Part shown: positions 22,075 through 27,510 of the stretch, piece by piece | How the letters are laid out: every line of letters starts with the position of its first letter | Numbering within the stretch: the stretch's first letter is position 1 | DNA from: a virus | IMG/VR virus record: IMGVR_UViG_3300005613_000310 | Span: 1 to 29,555 of that record | Length of the DNA stretch: 29,555 nucleotides | Reading direction: 5' to 3' (one strand) | The notes under the pieces: generated by a model | Told to the model about the DNA's origin: nothing | Database searches by the model: none | The model's input: only the letters and a program-made list of their open reading frames with translations | Translations under genes and position numbers: made by a program

Positions 22075-22313
22075 TAGTATTTGAATTTAAGGTAGGTTAC
22101 TAGTTCTTTAATCTTTCCTAGTACATACTCATAGCGTTTCCACTTCTCATAAGTTTCTTCATCCAATTCATATTTGGATTCTTTAAACTTACAAAGGTCA
22201 CAAACATAACGTCTGCGAGTAGCAGTGGAAGTTTTATCAGTGCATGTAATTCGGTAAGACTTTTGTCTACAGTTAGGACATTGGGCAAGCTTGAGCTTGA
22301 TGGTATCTTTCAT
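22074..22313 (-). CDS. Zinc-ribbon protein (third of three)
   Basis: A 79-aa protein with C-P-N-C (residues 12-15) and C-D-L-C (38-41) around a T-C-T-D-K-T-S-T-A-T-R-R-R-Y-V stretch, resembling the NrdR/Ogr style of zinc ribbon. A charged C-terminal helix (E-E-T-Y-E-K-W-K-R-Y-E-Y-V-L-G-K-I-K-E) follows. Overlaps neighbours by 1 and 4 bp. Together with the next two genes it forms a block of small putative regulators. Confidence 0.72.
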   Translation of the reverse strand: MKDTIKLKLAQCPNCRQKSYRITCTDKTSTATRRRYVCDLCKFKESKYELDEETYEKWKRYEYVLGKIKELVTYLKFKY

Positions 22314-22609
22314 GCACCAATAGATTCAACCTGGGATGCGATCATTAAATCTTTATCTTCCTCTAGATGTAAGCGACTGGCTAACACCAAATCTACTCTT
22401 CCGTTATCATCCCATCTAACTTTACAGTGAGGATGGTATGAACCTCTCTTATTTTTAATAGTAATTATTTCTAGAATTTCTCCGTGCATTATCTTAGGTA
22501 GCTTTCTTTTCTGCATGCTAATTTGAGTGCCTATCAAAGTCATGTTTGATTTTTTCACAACTCTTTGACCAGGTTGCAAACGACTGTAAGGCTGTTTCTT
22601 TCTTGGCAT
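22310..22609 (-). CDS. Small basic protein with SH3-like barrel pattern
   Basis: A 99-aa frame from ATG at 22609 (MPRKKQPYSRLQPGQRVVKK). The longer frame from 22675 would overlap the upstream gene by 44 bp and adds unlikely sequence. The pattern L-Q-P-G-Q-R-V-V-K ... H-G-E-I-L-E-I-I ... H-C-K-V-R-W-D-D-N-G-R-V-D-L-V is typical of small SH3/Tudor-like beta barrels, which often bind nucleic acid or proteins. The end is acidic. No precise family assigned. Confidence 0.62.
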   Translation of the reverse strand: MPRKKQPYSRLQPGQRVVKKSNMTLIGTQISMQKRKLPKIMHGEILEIITIKNKRGSYHPHCKVRWDDNGRVDLVLASRLHLEEDKDLMIASQVESIGA

Positions 22610-22631
22610 TGGATTGAATTGATGTAAGGGA

Positions 22632-22841
22632 TTAGAAAATAGCTTGAAGGAGAGTGATTGCTTTGACCTCTCCATAAGTAAGAGAGAATTTTTCTTTCCC
22701 CCCTCGACTTTCTACATAGAAGTCAAGACCTTCTCCGTTTGCCCACTCAGTAGCTTCGATATAGTCAGGTCGTGATGCAAGATGGCAAAGACCATCTAGA
22801 CTGACTGACTTTGCTACCCGTTTTGATTCAGTGAGTTCCAT
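22632..22841 (-). CDS. Small hypothetical protein upstream of the SH3-like gene
   Basis: A 69-aa frame, MELTESKRVAKSVSLDGLCH at the start, then I-E-A-T-E-W-A-N-G-E-G-L-D-F-Y-V-E and S-L-T-Y-G-E-V-K-A-I-T-L-L-Q-A. The strand-helix mix suggests a compact alpha/beta protein. It begins 17 bp after the tRNA and is the first protein gene of its operon. No family recognised. Confidence 0.65.
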   Translation of the reverse strand: MELTESKRVAKSVSLDGLCHLASRPDYIEATEWANGEGLDFYVESRGGKEKFSLTYGEVKAITLLQAIF

Positions 22842-22857
22842 GATTGTTTCGTTTGGT

Positions 22858-22946
22858 TGGTAGGAGCGGAGGGACTTGAACCCACATAAGCTTTAAAGCT
22901 CGACGGATTTTAAGTCCGTTCTGTCTACCAATTCCAGCACGCTCCC
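22858..22946 (-). tRNA. tRNA-Leu (UAA), with encoded CCA
   Basis: On the minus strand from 22946: acceptor GGGAGCG pairs with CGCTCCT (one G-U pair). The D arm, the anticodon stem ACGGA/TCCGT with loop CTTAAAA (anticodon UAA), a long class II variable arm, and a T arm with TTCAAGT follow. The discriminator A and CCA end at 22858. The T stem has one mismatch (T-T). It reads UUA and UUG leucine codons, which are frequent in this AT-leaning phage. A promoter-like TTGATG-N19-TATAAA lies upstream after the terminator. Confidence 0.95.
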
Positions 22947-23068
22947 TACTGATTTGAACATTGAAAAGATAACTTGCATTCGATTAAGTGTCTCGCAATG
23001 TTCAGGAGATCATGACATTCAAACTAATTCTTTATATTTATTTAACACTTGCACACATCAAACTACAC

Positions 23069-23095
23069 AAAAAAAATCCCTGCCGAAGCAGGGAT
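23069..23095 (-). terminator. Strong intrinsic terminator upstream of the tRNA unit
   Basis: On the minus strand: ATCCCTGC, tetraloop TTCG, GCAGGGAT, then eight T. It ends the leftward operon that lies to its right and insulates the tRNA and zinc-ribbon block. Confidence 0.95.
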
Positions 23096-23099
23096 CATT

Positions 23100-23381
23100 T
23101 CACACCTCCCTTAGATGTTTACATAAGGTTACTTGCCATTGCATGTAGTTTACCCCTTCTCTTTTTACCTTGATCAAGTTTCTCTCCTCCATTCTCTGGA
23201 GCTGCCCCAGATATCTCTTCTGACTTGACGCATGCCTTGGAAGGAAACAAGGGGCCTGTGGGTATTTTTTGTAATGGTGGCGGACATACCTCAGTAGATT
23301 TCTCTGCATCGGCGTTAGTCTTAACCGCGTTGCTCCTGTCAATGGCATCTTCGATTCGGTTGCGTAGAGATACAAGTCCAT
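23100..23381 (-). CDS. Winged-helix DNA-binding protein, overprinted on another frame
   Basis: A 93-aa frame (ATG 23381; MPLTGATRLRLTPMQRNLL at 23348 is an alternative). The sequence R-L-T-P-M-Q-R-N-L-L-R-Y-V-R-H-H-Y-K-K-Y-P-Q-A-P, then L-G-Q-L-Q-R-M-E-E-R-N-L-I-K-V-K-R-E-G and W-Q-V-T-L reads like a LexA-type winged helix, with a recognition helix and a wing. It shares almost all of its bases with the C-terminal part of the 156-aa gene, shifted by one base. It may be a real overlapping gene, or be joined to the upstream frame by a frameshift. The strong terminator follows its stop by 5 bp, which suits a last gene. Confidence 0.5.
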   Translation of the reverse strand: MDLYLYATESKMPLTGATRLRLTPMQRNLLRYVRHHYKKYPQAPCFLPRHASSQKRYLGQLQRMEERNLIKVKREGVNYMQWQVTLCKHLREV

Positions 23382-23589
23382 CAATTCTTTGCCTATATAT
23401 GGAAATGTTTTTTGATGTTTCTCTTATGTACTCAATCTTTTGAGCTTTACTAAATCCATCAGTCAGTACATCGATGAAGTGGTTGTTGAGTGCAATTTCG
23501 TCATTGATTAATTCTTTGAAATCAAAAAGAGATAAAGGTCTATCTTTAGAGTGCAGGGCTTTGAACATTGTGTCGTGAGTTGTTTGCAT
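23119..23589 (-). CDS. Hypothetical protein with helical N terminus and disordered C terminus
   Basis: A 156-aa frame with ATG at 23589. Residues 1-85 are charged helices (L-F-D-F-K-E-L-I-N-D-E-I-A-L-N-N-H-F, I-D-G-L-V-S-L-R-N-R-I-E-D-A-I-D). Residues 86-156 are low in complexity and Pro/Gly/Lys-rich (P-P-P-L-Q-K, G-K-K-R-R-G-K). The disordered half is the part overlapped by the winged-helix frame, so that stretch may serve mainly the other protein. Two hairpins precede its ATG. Function unknown. Confidence 0.55.
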   Translation of the reverse strand: MQTTHDTMFKALHSKDRPLSLFDFKELINDEIALNNHFIDVLTDGFSKAQKIEYIRETSKNISIYRQRIDGLVSLRNRIEDAIDRSNAVKTNADAEKSTEVCPPPLQKIPTGPLFPSKACVKSEEISGAAPENGGEKLDQGKKRRGKLHAMASNLM

Positions 23590-23623
23590 GATGAAGATGG
23601 TTTTGTGGGATAGGAACGTGGGC

Positions 23624-23675
23624 TAGTCCCATAAAATTGTGGGACTATGGCACAGGGTTATGGGTGACCCTGTGC
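23624..23675 (-). other. Two adjacent 8-bp hairpins in the leader of the 156-aa gene
   Basis: TAGTCCCA/TGGGACTA (23624-23631 with 23640-23647, loop 8) and GCACAGGG/CCCTGTGC (23650-23657 with 23668-23675, loop 10) stand side by side. They occupy the space before the ATG at 23589 and the end of the upstream gene. Neither has a U-tract, and no hammerhead or other ribozyme core is recognisable. Confidence 0.6.
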
Positions 23676-24167
23676 TTGGGTGGCTTGTGTCTCCTGCTCA
23701 GCTTCCTCTTGCTCCATGCGACGGTTATACATGTACTGAATTTGAGAAAGCAGTTGCTCTTCATTGTCCGGCCCAGCCTGTGGGTGACGACCGACGCCGG
23801 GACCGCCGAGCTTCATGAGCTCCCTGATCTCTTTTGTGAGACGGGGCAGTGATTTGGCATCGCTTTCGGTTGAAGCATCAAGGACTGATTGGAACAAGAT
23901 GTTGATCAGGACATCACGCATCTCCATAACTGGAGGCGTTGCCTTGACTCCACCCTCGTCTTTGCTTGCCCTCTCATTGTTGGCGATAGCGATGTCTCTG
24001 AAGGCACTGCTCCGGCAGATTGAGAAACGCTTCTGCATCTGCAGTGCGATTGCATAAGAAGGCACGTTGAGATCAAGCATGCGCTTGGCGAAAGCGATGT
24101 GCTCATCGCGCTCTGCATTAGTACGGCGGTTCTTTGTGTTGGTCTTTGTCTCGTTCTTGTTGGTCAT
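23658..24167 (-). CDS. HTH protein, possible terminase small subunit
   Basis: A 169-aa protein. Residues about 17-66 form a helix-turn-helix-like segment (R-D-E-H-I-A-F-A-K-R-M-L-D-L-N-V-P-S-Y-A-I-A ... S-A-F-R-D-I-A-I). A central helical region ends in L-P-R-L-T-K-E-I-R-E-L-M-K-L-G-G-P-G. The tail is Gln/Glu-rich. An N-terminal HTH plus helical middle and low-complexity tail is the usual form of phage small terminases, which recognise packaging sites, but no large subunit is seen in the window, so this stays tentative; another DNA-binding regulator is equally possible. Confidence 0.55.
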   Translation of the reverse strand: MTNKNETKTNTKNRRTNAERDEHIAFAKRMLDLNVPSYAIALQMQKRFSICRSSAFRDIAIANNERASKDEGGVKATPPVMEMRDVLINILFQSVLDASTESDAKSLPRLTKEIRELMKLGGPGVGRHPQAGPDNEEQLLSQIQYMYNRRMEQEEAEQETQATQAQGHP

Positions 24168-24438
24168 GATCAGAGGTTGAAGTGGATTCGAATTTAAAGC
24201 AGGGGCCTGGATAGACTACTGTGATTCCTATTTCAATGCGAGTTATCCATGCTGTATGGGTAGCTCGTAGGAGAATCCAGTCGTCATTCAGCCAGTCATA
24301 CAAAGACTGAACAGAGCTAAAGGTTACTGTCACTGGCTTTGAGAGCTGGGGCGACAGTTCGATTATGTAGTTGAGGGTACATCCCTCTCCGCTGAATCGG
24401 AGATCTGCTCTGGTGGCAGGAGTCCGTGGTCTATCCAT
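24118..24438 (-). CDS. Hypothetical protein, overlapping both neighbours
   Basis: A 106-aa frame with ATG at 24438. Residues 23-83 look globular and beta-rich (T-L-N-Y-I-I-E-L-S-P, K-P-V-T-V-T-F-S-S-V-Q-S-L-Y-D-W-L, R-I-E-I-G-I-T-V-V-Y). The first 20 and last 20 residues are low in complexity and are shared with other frames: 76 bp with the upstream gene and 50 bp with the downstream gene. The start could be a later non-ATG codon. No family recognised. Confidence 0.52.
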   Translation of the reverse strand: MDRPRTPATRADLRFSGEGCTLNYIIELSPQLSKPVTVTFSSVQSLYDWLNDDWILLRATHTAWITRIEIGITVVYPGPCFKFESTSTSDHDQQERDKDQHKEPPY

Positions 24439-24644
24439 TCGCCTTCGGGGATGAGGTTGTCTGGGTTGTTAGGATCTGGGGCCATCCATCCTTCTTCATC
24501 AAGCTCCCACCCTGATTCCTCTCTAAGTTTGAAGATCCGATCCTGTTCAAGGATGGCAGCTTCTACTTTGTCGAGGTGGTCATACCAGTTCGGGTGGAGC
24601 TCCATCATCTGGAGGTTCCATCTGGCTGTGTAGTTGTCAGTCAT
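24363..24644 (-). CDS. Small acidic hypothetical protein
   Basis: A 93-aa acidic frame whose ATG overlaps the stop of the 51-aa gene (ATGA). It contains W-N-L-Q-M-M-E-L-H-P-N-W-Y-D-H-L-D-K-V-E and a Pro/Trp-rich middle (D-E-E-G-W-M-A-P-D-P-N-N-P-D-N). It reads like a soluble alpha protein with a flexible tail. Function unknown. Confidence 0.65.
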   Translation of the reverse strand: MTDNYTARWNLQMMELHPNWYDHLDKVEAAILEQDRIFKLREESGWELDEEGWMAPDPNNPDNLIPEGEWIDHGLLPPEQISDSAERDVPSTT

Positions 24645-24796
24645 AAGTCAATGTAGATGTCGTTTGATTGATCTTCAGTTTGTTCTTTGCTTGCAATGGA
24701 CACCGGCTCTAAGTAACCGTTCTCACCTAGAACATAGATGTATTCATCCATGCAATCTTCAGGTTCTCTTAACAATTCGTTTGGGTTCATGTTCAT
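24641..24796 (-). CDS. Small acidic protein, first gene after element B
   Basis: A 51-aa frame, MNMNPNELLREPEDCMDEYI at the start and rich in Asp, Glu and Asn. The ATG at 24796 (or 24790) lies about 53 bp downstream of the bipartite element B, and its stop overlaps the next ATG. No motif. It leads a small leftward operon (24796 to about 23100) that ends at the strong terminator. Confidence 0.6.
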   Translation of the reverse strand: MNMNPNELLREPEDCMDEYIYVLGENGYLEPVSIASKEQTEDQSNDIYIDL

Positions 24797-24848
24797 CGGG
24801 GTGGGTTGAATGTACTGAGGGATTGTAACAAGGTTGTGTGTATAAAAA

Positions 24849-24892
24849 CCGATTACACCTATAAATTATCTTGGTACTAAAGAAACGTACAC
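24849..24892 (-). promoter_or_regulatory. Bipartite repeated element, copy B (putative phage promoter)
   Basis: GTGTACGTTT, 23 nt, GGTGTAATCGG on the minus strand, followed by TTTTTATA. The flank outside GTGTAC (T-A-C-G-T-T-A-A-C-C-C-C-C-C-T-T) is also shared with copies C and D. It lies between the genes at 25033 and 24796. Confidence 0.65.
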
Positions 24893-24907
24893 AAGGGGGG
24901 TTAACGT

Positions 24908-25024
24908 ATGTTTTGGTTGTGGATAAGTGTGACCGTGGTAAGTGTAATCGAATTTTGTGCAGGATTGTTGTTTGTCCTGGTGCAATCAATGACTGGTGCA
25001 TGGTTAGTCCAGTGGGTTAGCTAA
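24908..25024 (+). CDS. Possible 38-aa membrane peptide (plus strand)
   Basis: A 38-aa frame, MFWLWISVTVVSVIEFCAGL at the start, almost entirely hydrophobic with Trp-rich ends: one membrane helix. An AAGGGGGG tract lies 7 nt before the ATG. The frame lies in the gap between element B and the end of the 25033 gene, and its DNA carries a degenerate GTGTAATCG half-site of the repeated element at 24942-24950. It may thus be regulatory DNA that is open by chance; kept at low confidence. Confidence 0.3.
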   Translation: MFWLWISVTVVSVIEFCAGLLFVLVQSMTGAWLVQWVS

Positions 25025-25032
25025 GGGTTAGT

Positions 25033-25332
25033 TCACGTAGTCATATACAGATCATCACCTTCGTCATCGCATCGCCAGTCGATCTCTTGCCCTACGAGAT
25101 AGCTCAACAGCTCTGCATGTTCGTTCTTGAGCGGTGGGTGCTCGCCATCTAGTGGTACCTCGAAGCCGCCTGAGCATTGCCCTGGCCGCCACTCCGCTGG
25201 ATCAAGCAGACTCGTCCGTACCTTGTAGACATCTTCAAGGATTGCAGTGGCGATGTAATGCGTGGTCCCTTCTTTGTCGATGAGATCAACGTCGACTGAG
25301 ATGATCTCAATGATCTTGTTCGTGATTGTCAT
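25033..25332 (-). CDS. Hypothetical protein, 99 aa, first gene after the inverted-repeat region
   Basis: A 99-aa acidic protein from ATG at 25332 (MTITNKIIEIISVDVDLIDK); the frame extends upstream only to a weaker TTG. A beta-rich N-terminal half (T-H-Y-I-A-T-A-I-L-E-D-V-Y-K-V-R) is followed by P-G-Q-C-S-G-G-F-E-V-P-L-D-G-E-H-P-P-L, a small loop-rich part with two Cys, and an acidic tail. It is transcribed leftward from copy C of the bipartite element. Family unknown. Confidence 0.66.
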   Translation of the reverse strand: MTITNKIIEIISVDVDLIDKEGTTHYIATAILEDVYKVRTSLLDPAEWRPGQCSGGFEVPLDGEHPPLKNEHAELLSYLVGQEIDWRCDDEGDDLYMTT

Positions 25333-25387
25333 AAGTCTTGTGGTGTTGTTACTGAGATGAGTTCTCAATAGTGTTGGGTGTGCATGT

Positions 25388-25438
25388 TTTCCGATTACAG
25401 CTTAGCTGAGATCCCTTGCGGTGTCTCATAATCGGAAA
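25388..25438. repeat. Nested inverted repeat with a CCGATTA core
   Basis: TTTCCGATTA (25388-25397) and TAATCGGAAA (25429-25438) are perfect inverted repeats. Between them, TGAGA (25407-25411) pairs with TCTCA (25424-25428), directly next to the outer helix on the right. The outer arms share the CCGATTACA core of the bipartite elements. It lies in the leader of the 25332 gene, so it may be an RNA hairpin or a protein-binding site. Confidence 0.55.
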
Positions 25439-25456
25439 TTAAATGACGCAAAAAAA

Positions 25457-25500
25457 CCGATTACACCCCTTCGCAAATCCCCCTATAGAAAAACGTACAC
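25457..25500 (-). promoter_or_regulatory. Bipartite repeated element, copy C
   Basis: GTGTACGTTT, 23 nt, GGTGTAATCGG on the minus strand, followed by TTTTTTTG. It points leftward to the 25332 gene and forms the left arm of the 189-bp inverted repeat. Confidence 0.65.
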
Positions 25501-25599
25501 TAGGGGAGTTAATGTACAGAACATTAGTCTCAAAAAAGATTAATGAGATTGTCTTGATTGGATCAGATGAGACTCAGCTTCTGTACATAAGACCCTCTT

Positions 25600-25643
25600 G
25601 TGTACGTTTTCTCTATAGCTAAATAAATCAAGGGTGTAATCGG
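25600..25643 (+). promoter_or_regulatory. Bipartite repeated element, copy D
   Basis: GTGTACGTTT, 23 nt, GGTGTAATCGG on the plus strand, followed by TATTTG. It points rightward, toward genes that lie on the minus strand, so a transcript from it would be antisense to the right-hand operon. Confidence 0.6.
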
Positions 25644-25675
25644 TATTTGTGCACTGATTTTCTCGATTGTTACAG

Positions 25676-25711
25676 CAAAAATCCCTGAGATGCATTGGCA
25701 CCACAGGGATT
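25676..25711 (-). terminator. Intrinsic terminator of the right-hand operon
   Basis: On the minus strand: AATCCCTG (25711-25704), a 16-nt loop, CAGGGATT (25687-25680), then TTTT. It closes the leftward operon that runs from beyond the right edge to about 25841. Confidence 0.75.
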
Positions 25712-25840
25712 CACTCAAGTGCATTAAGTTCAAATACAGCTTCGCCTTGCTCGCGTGGTATCATCTCGCCCCTCTTGATTCCTTATTGCATCTCCCCTGT
25801 TCCTTGCTACCTTTCCGTAGCTCCACTCAGCTCGTGCTCA

Positions 25841-26170
25841 TCACACCAGCCCAGCCAGACTCAGCCATGAATCCTCATGGTCTGGTTCAACGGTATCTCC
25901 ATCAGGCGTGGGACAGACACTGTCCATCGTCCACTCCTGAAAGGCAGCCAGTGATGGCACCTGATACCAATTGCCGTTCCACCAGAGCTTTAGGACACCC
26001 TTGAAGGCTGCAACGTCTCCATTCATACGCTGAAGTTTGCCGTCGATCATTGTCCGCTTTCTGCCGTTGACAGTCTTGGTGCATCTGACCATGCCATCTT
26101 TGGATCGGAACACGGTCTTGTTCAGGGGAAGCTGCTCTTCTAAGGAGCGTTCGTAATCGATGTCAATCAT
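25841..26170 (-). CDS. Hypothetical protein, last gene of the right-hand operon
   Basis: A 109-aa frame from ATG at 26170 (MIDIDYERSLEEQLPLNKTV), overlapping the upstream gene by 8 bp. It has a basic beta-like part (M-V-R-C-T-K-T-V-N-G-R-K-R-T-M-I-D-G-K-L) and then V-L-K-L-W-W-N-G-N-W-Y-Q-V-P-S-L-A-A-F-Q-E-W. The acidic, Pro-rich end has D-G-D-T-V-E-P-D-H-E-D. Aromatic density suggests a compact beta domain. No family recognised. Confidence 0.66.
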   Translation of the reverse strand: MIDIDYERSLEEQLPLNKTVFRSKDGMVRCTKTVNGRKRTMIDGKLQRMNGDVAAFKGVLKLWWNGNWYQVPSLAAFQEWTMDSVCPTPDGDTVEPDHEDSWLSLAGLV

Positions 26171-26588
26171 TGTTGAGTTCCTTCTTAAGTTGCTTGAGAG
26201 TAATAGGAGCACCGTCGAGTCGCAGCTTGCAGATCAGGCGGTTAAAAGGGAAGCCAATGGGACTATCCATCTTTGTATATGTCAGCTCAATGCTGATGAC
26301 ATGCTCACCAAAGAGAATCGAATGAGTCACTGGATCAGCATGACAGGTTGATCCCTTTTCACCTAGCTTCATTCTGTACTCATCTTTATACTGCTCGATC
26401 AAACTTAAGACTTGATCTTTGGTGCTGGCTGAAATGTCCATGGTGTTGTTGTTCATTTGTTTGATGACTTGAAAGTTGTTCTTTGGTCTTGAAGCTTTCA
26501 CACGTTTGATCCTGTGAGAGTTTAAGGCTCTCACCCTAATCATTTGTCGTTCAAGATCTTTCTGAAGATGCTTGCTGATCATGTTCAT
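26163..26588 (-). CDS. Hypothetical protein, 141 aa
   Basis: A 141-aa protein, ATG at 26588 overlapping the upstream stop by 4 bp. The first 45 residues are basic and helical (L-Q-K-D-L-E-R-Q-M-I-R-V-R-A-L-N-S-H-R-I-K-R-V-K), then a helix D-Q-V-L-S-L-I-E-Q-Y-K-D-E-Y, then beta strands (V-T-H-S-I-L-F-G-E-H-V-I-S-I-E-L-T-Y). A basic N-terminal arm fits nucleic-acid binding, but there is no recognised motif. A second Met at residue 3 is an alternative start. Confidence 0.66.
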   Translation of the reverse strand: MNMISKHLQKDLERQMIRVRALNSHRIKRVKASRPKNNFQVIKQMNNNTMDISASTKDQVLSLIEQYKDEYRMKLGEKGSTCHADPVTHSILFGEHVISIELTYTKMDSPIGFPFNRLICKLRLDGAPITLKQLKKELNND

Positions 26589-26740
26589 GAGTCAATTAAT
26601 CTGTCTTTGATTTGATCAATTTGGTCATAGATGTTTGTGTAATCGAGTTGGCTCTTTACTTGATAAGCAAGTAATTCCATTTGGTCTTCAGTTAATGACG
26701 TTGTGTCTCGGAGATAGATCTTGATTTCGTGTTCAGTCAT
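26585..26740 (-). CDS. Small acidic helical protein
   Basis: A 51-aa frame, MTEHEIKIYLRDTTSLTEDQ at the start, helical throughout (M-E-L-L-A-Y-Q-V-K-S-Q-L-D-Y, I-D-Q-I-K-D-R-L-I-D-S). ATGA overlaps join it to both neighbours, at 26737-26740 and 26585-26588, which strongly supports it. Function unknown. Confidence 0.68.
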   Translation of the reverse strand: MTEHEIKIYLRDTTSLTEDQMELLAYQVKSQLDYTNIYDQIDQIKDRLIDS

Positions 26741-26982
26741 GAGTCATTCCTGGTAACATTCGGACGAGGTTTGGGAAGCAAAGGCCCAGTAGGGGTGTGT
26801 TTACTTTTGGTCTGTTGCTTAGCTTCCCCTTCCGCGTCAGCTGAGAAGTCGCGGACAATTTTGCCCAGCAAATAAAGGCAGGAGCATAAGACACCTAAGA
26901 GAAACCCACCCCCTGGAACGAGGATAAAACAGCCCGCCATAATTATGGTGGGCATCCAGTCAAACCCTTTAGATTTAGTCAT
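26737..26982 (-). CDS. Small membrane protein
   Basis: An 81-aa protein. Residues 9-43 are hydrophobic (M-P-T-I-I-M-A-G-C-F-I-L-V-P-G-G-G-F-L-L-G-V-L-C-S-C-L-Y-L-L-G), enough for two short helices joined by a Gly turn. The C-terminal half is charged and Pro-rich (A-E-G-E-A-K-Q-Q-T-K-S-K-H-T). It probably sits in the host membrane with a cytoplasmic tail. Phage genes of this type are often superinfection-exclusion or lysis accessory proteins, but nothing here proves that. Confidence 0.68.
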   Translation of the reverse strand: MTKSKGFDWMPTIIMAGCFILVPGGGFLLGVLCSCLYLLGKIVRDFSADAEGEAKQQTKSKHTPTGPLLPKPRPNVTRNDS

Positions 26983-27244
26983 TGAATTCAGTGATTGTTC
27001 CTTTGGATTTAATCTTGATCACACGACGTGCATCAAATGAACGCCATGCTTGCTTGGTGTTATCACGAACACGGAAGATGTTCGCGTCAACTTTACTGGT
27101 GTCTCCAGTGCCCTTGATGTCATTCACATCCTTAGGATTGAATGTCATCTGACGTTCACTGCCATCCTTCTTAATAAACGTGACAGAAACATAGCTAGAG
27201 CCAGCTTCATCAATAAGAGACTTGATGCGTTCGCTTCTGTTCAT
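26975..27244 (-). CDS. Small SH3-like protein (DUF2693-like)
   Basis: An 89-aa protein, ATG at 27244. It has Y-V-S-V-T-F-I-K-K-D-G-S-E-R-Q-M-T-F-N near residues 18-36 and F-R-V-R-D-N-T-K-Q-A-W-R-S-F-D-A-R-R-V-I-K-I near 57-78. The V-x-F-x-K-x-D-G-x-x-R-x-M and W-R-x-F-x-x-x-R-V pattern is that of a small beta-barrel family I associate with DUF2693, frequent in phages. Function in that family is not established. It overlaps its neighbours by 4 and 8 bp. Confidence 0.68.
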   Translation of the reverse strand: MNRSERIKSLIDEAGSSYVSVTFIKKDGSERQMTFNPKDVNDIKGTGDTSKVDANIFRVRDNTKQAWRSFDARRVIKIKSKGTITEFND

Positions 27245-27510
27245 TTGTTCAACCCTTGCATGCAGAATTTGACAGTACCCATGAAAGAACGGACAGATGC
27301 AATCTGATCCGCTGGTCCATAACAGGTAGTTTCAACCTGTTTATTAATCTCTTTCTGGGCTGCGATTGTTAATAATGTTCCAATACCTACACCAGCAATA
27401 ACTGATAAGAAATAGTGGTAAAATTGCATTGATCTTGTGGGATAGTCTTCGTCACGATACGTGTCGAGCGTGAGAAATTTGTTCTTGCCGAGGCGAAATG
27501 AATTGATCAT
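27241..27510 (-). CDS. Small membrane protein with one helix
   Basis: An 89-aa frame, ATG at 27510. One hydrophobic segment near residues 30-50 (Y-H-Y-F-L-S-V-I-A-G-V-G-I-G-T-L-L-T-I-A-A) follows a charged N terminus; the second half is polar with three Cys. Predicted topology is a single membrane pass. The ATG overlaps the stop of an upstream non-ATG frame. Confidence 0.64.
   Translation of the reverse strand: MINSFRLGKNKFLTLDTYRDEDYPTRSMQFYHYFLSVIAGVGIGTLLTIAAQKEINKQVETTCYGPADQIASVRSFMGTVKFCMQGLNK

Larger units (their letters stand above)
25456..25644. repeat. 189-bp inverted repeat with divergent bipartite elements (possible origin or divergent promoter)
   Basis: Arms 25456-25532 and 25568-25644 align inverted without any net gap around 25550. 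Shared blocks are ACCGATTACACCC, CTATAGA, AAACGTACAC, GTACAGAA and GTCTCA, so conservation is in patches rather than uniform. The 35-bp centre is AT-rich. Both arms contain a complete bipartite element (copies C and D) pointing outward. The design fits a divergent promoter or a replication origin with paired sites. Confidence 0.8.
25333..25840. other. 508-bp control region between two leftward operons
   Basis: No substantial coding frame is supported here. From right to left it holds a terminator of the right operon (25676-25711), copy D (plus orientation), a short centre, copy C (minus orientation), and the nested hairpin at 25388-25438. A minus-strand 17-aa frame (25764 to 25711, with a G-rich stretch before its ATG, MIPREQGEAVFELNALE) ends exactly at the terminator stem and may be a leader or a chance frame. 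25765-25840 shows only G-rich minus-strand sequence. Confidence 0.6.

Noticed and set aside
25512-25622. 36-aa plus-strand frame in the inverted repeat that vaguely resembles CsrA (E-I-V-L-I-G-S-D, then C-V-R-F)
   Set aside because: It lies across the whole palindrome, whose arms must match each other for other reasons, and the similarity is weak. It is more likely to be an open frame by chance.
25690-26004. 104-aa plus-strand frame downstream of element D
   Set aside because: Antisense to the 25841-26170 gene, with Ser/Leu/Pro/His-rich shadow composition, and it runs through the terminator.
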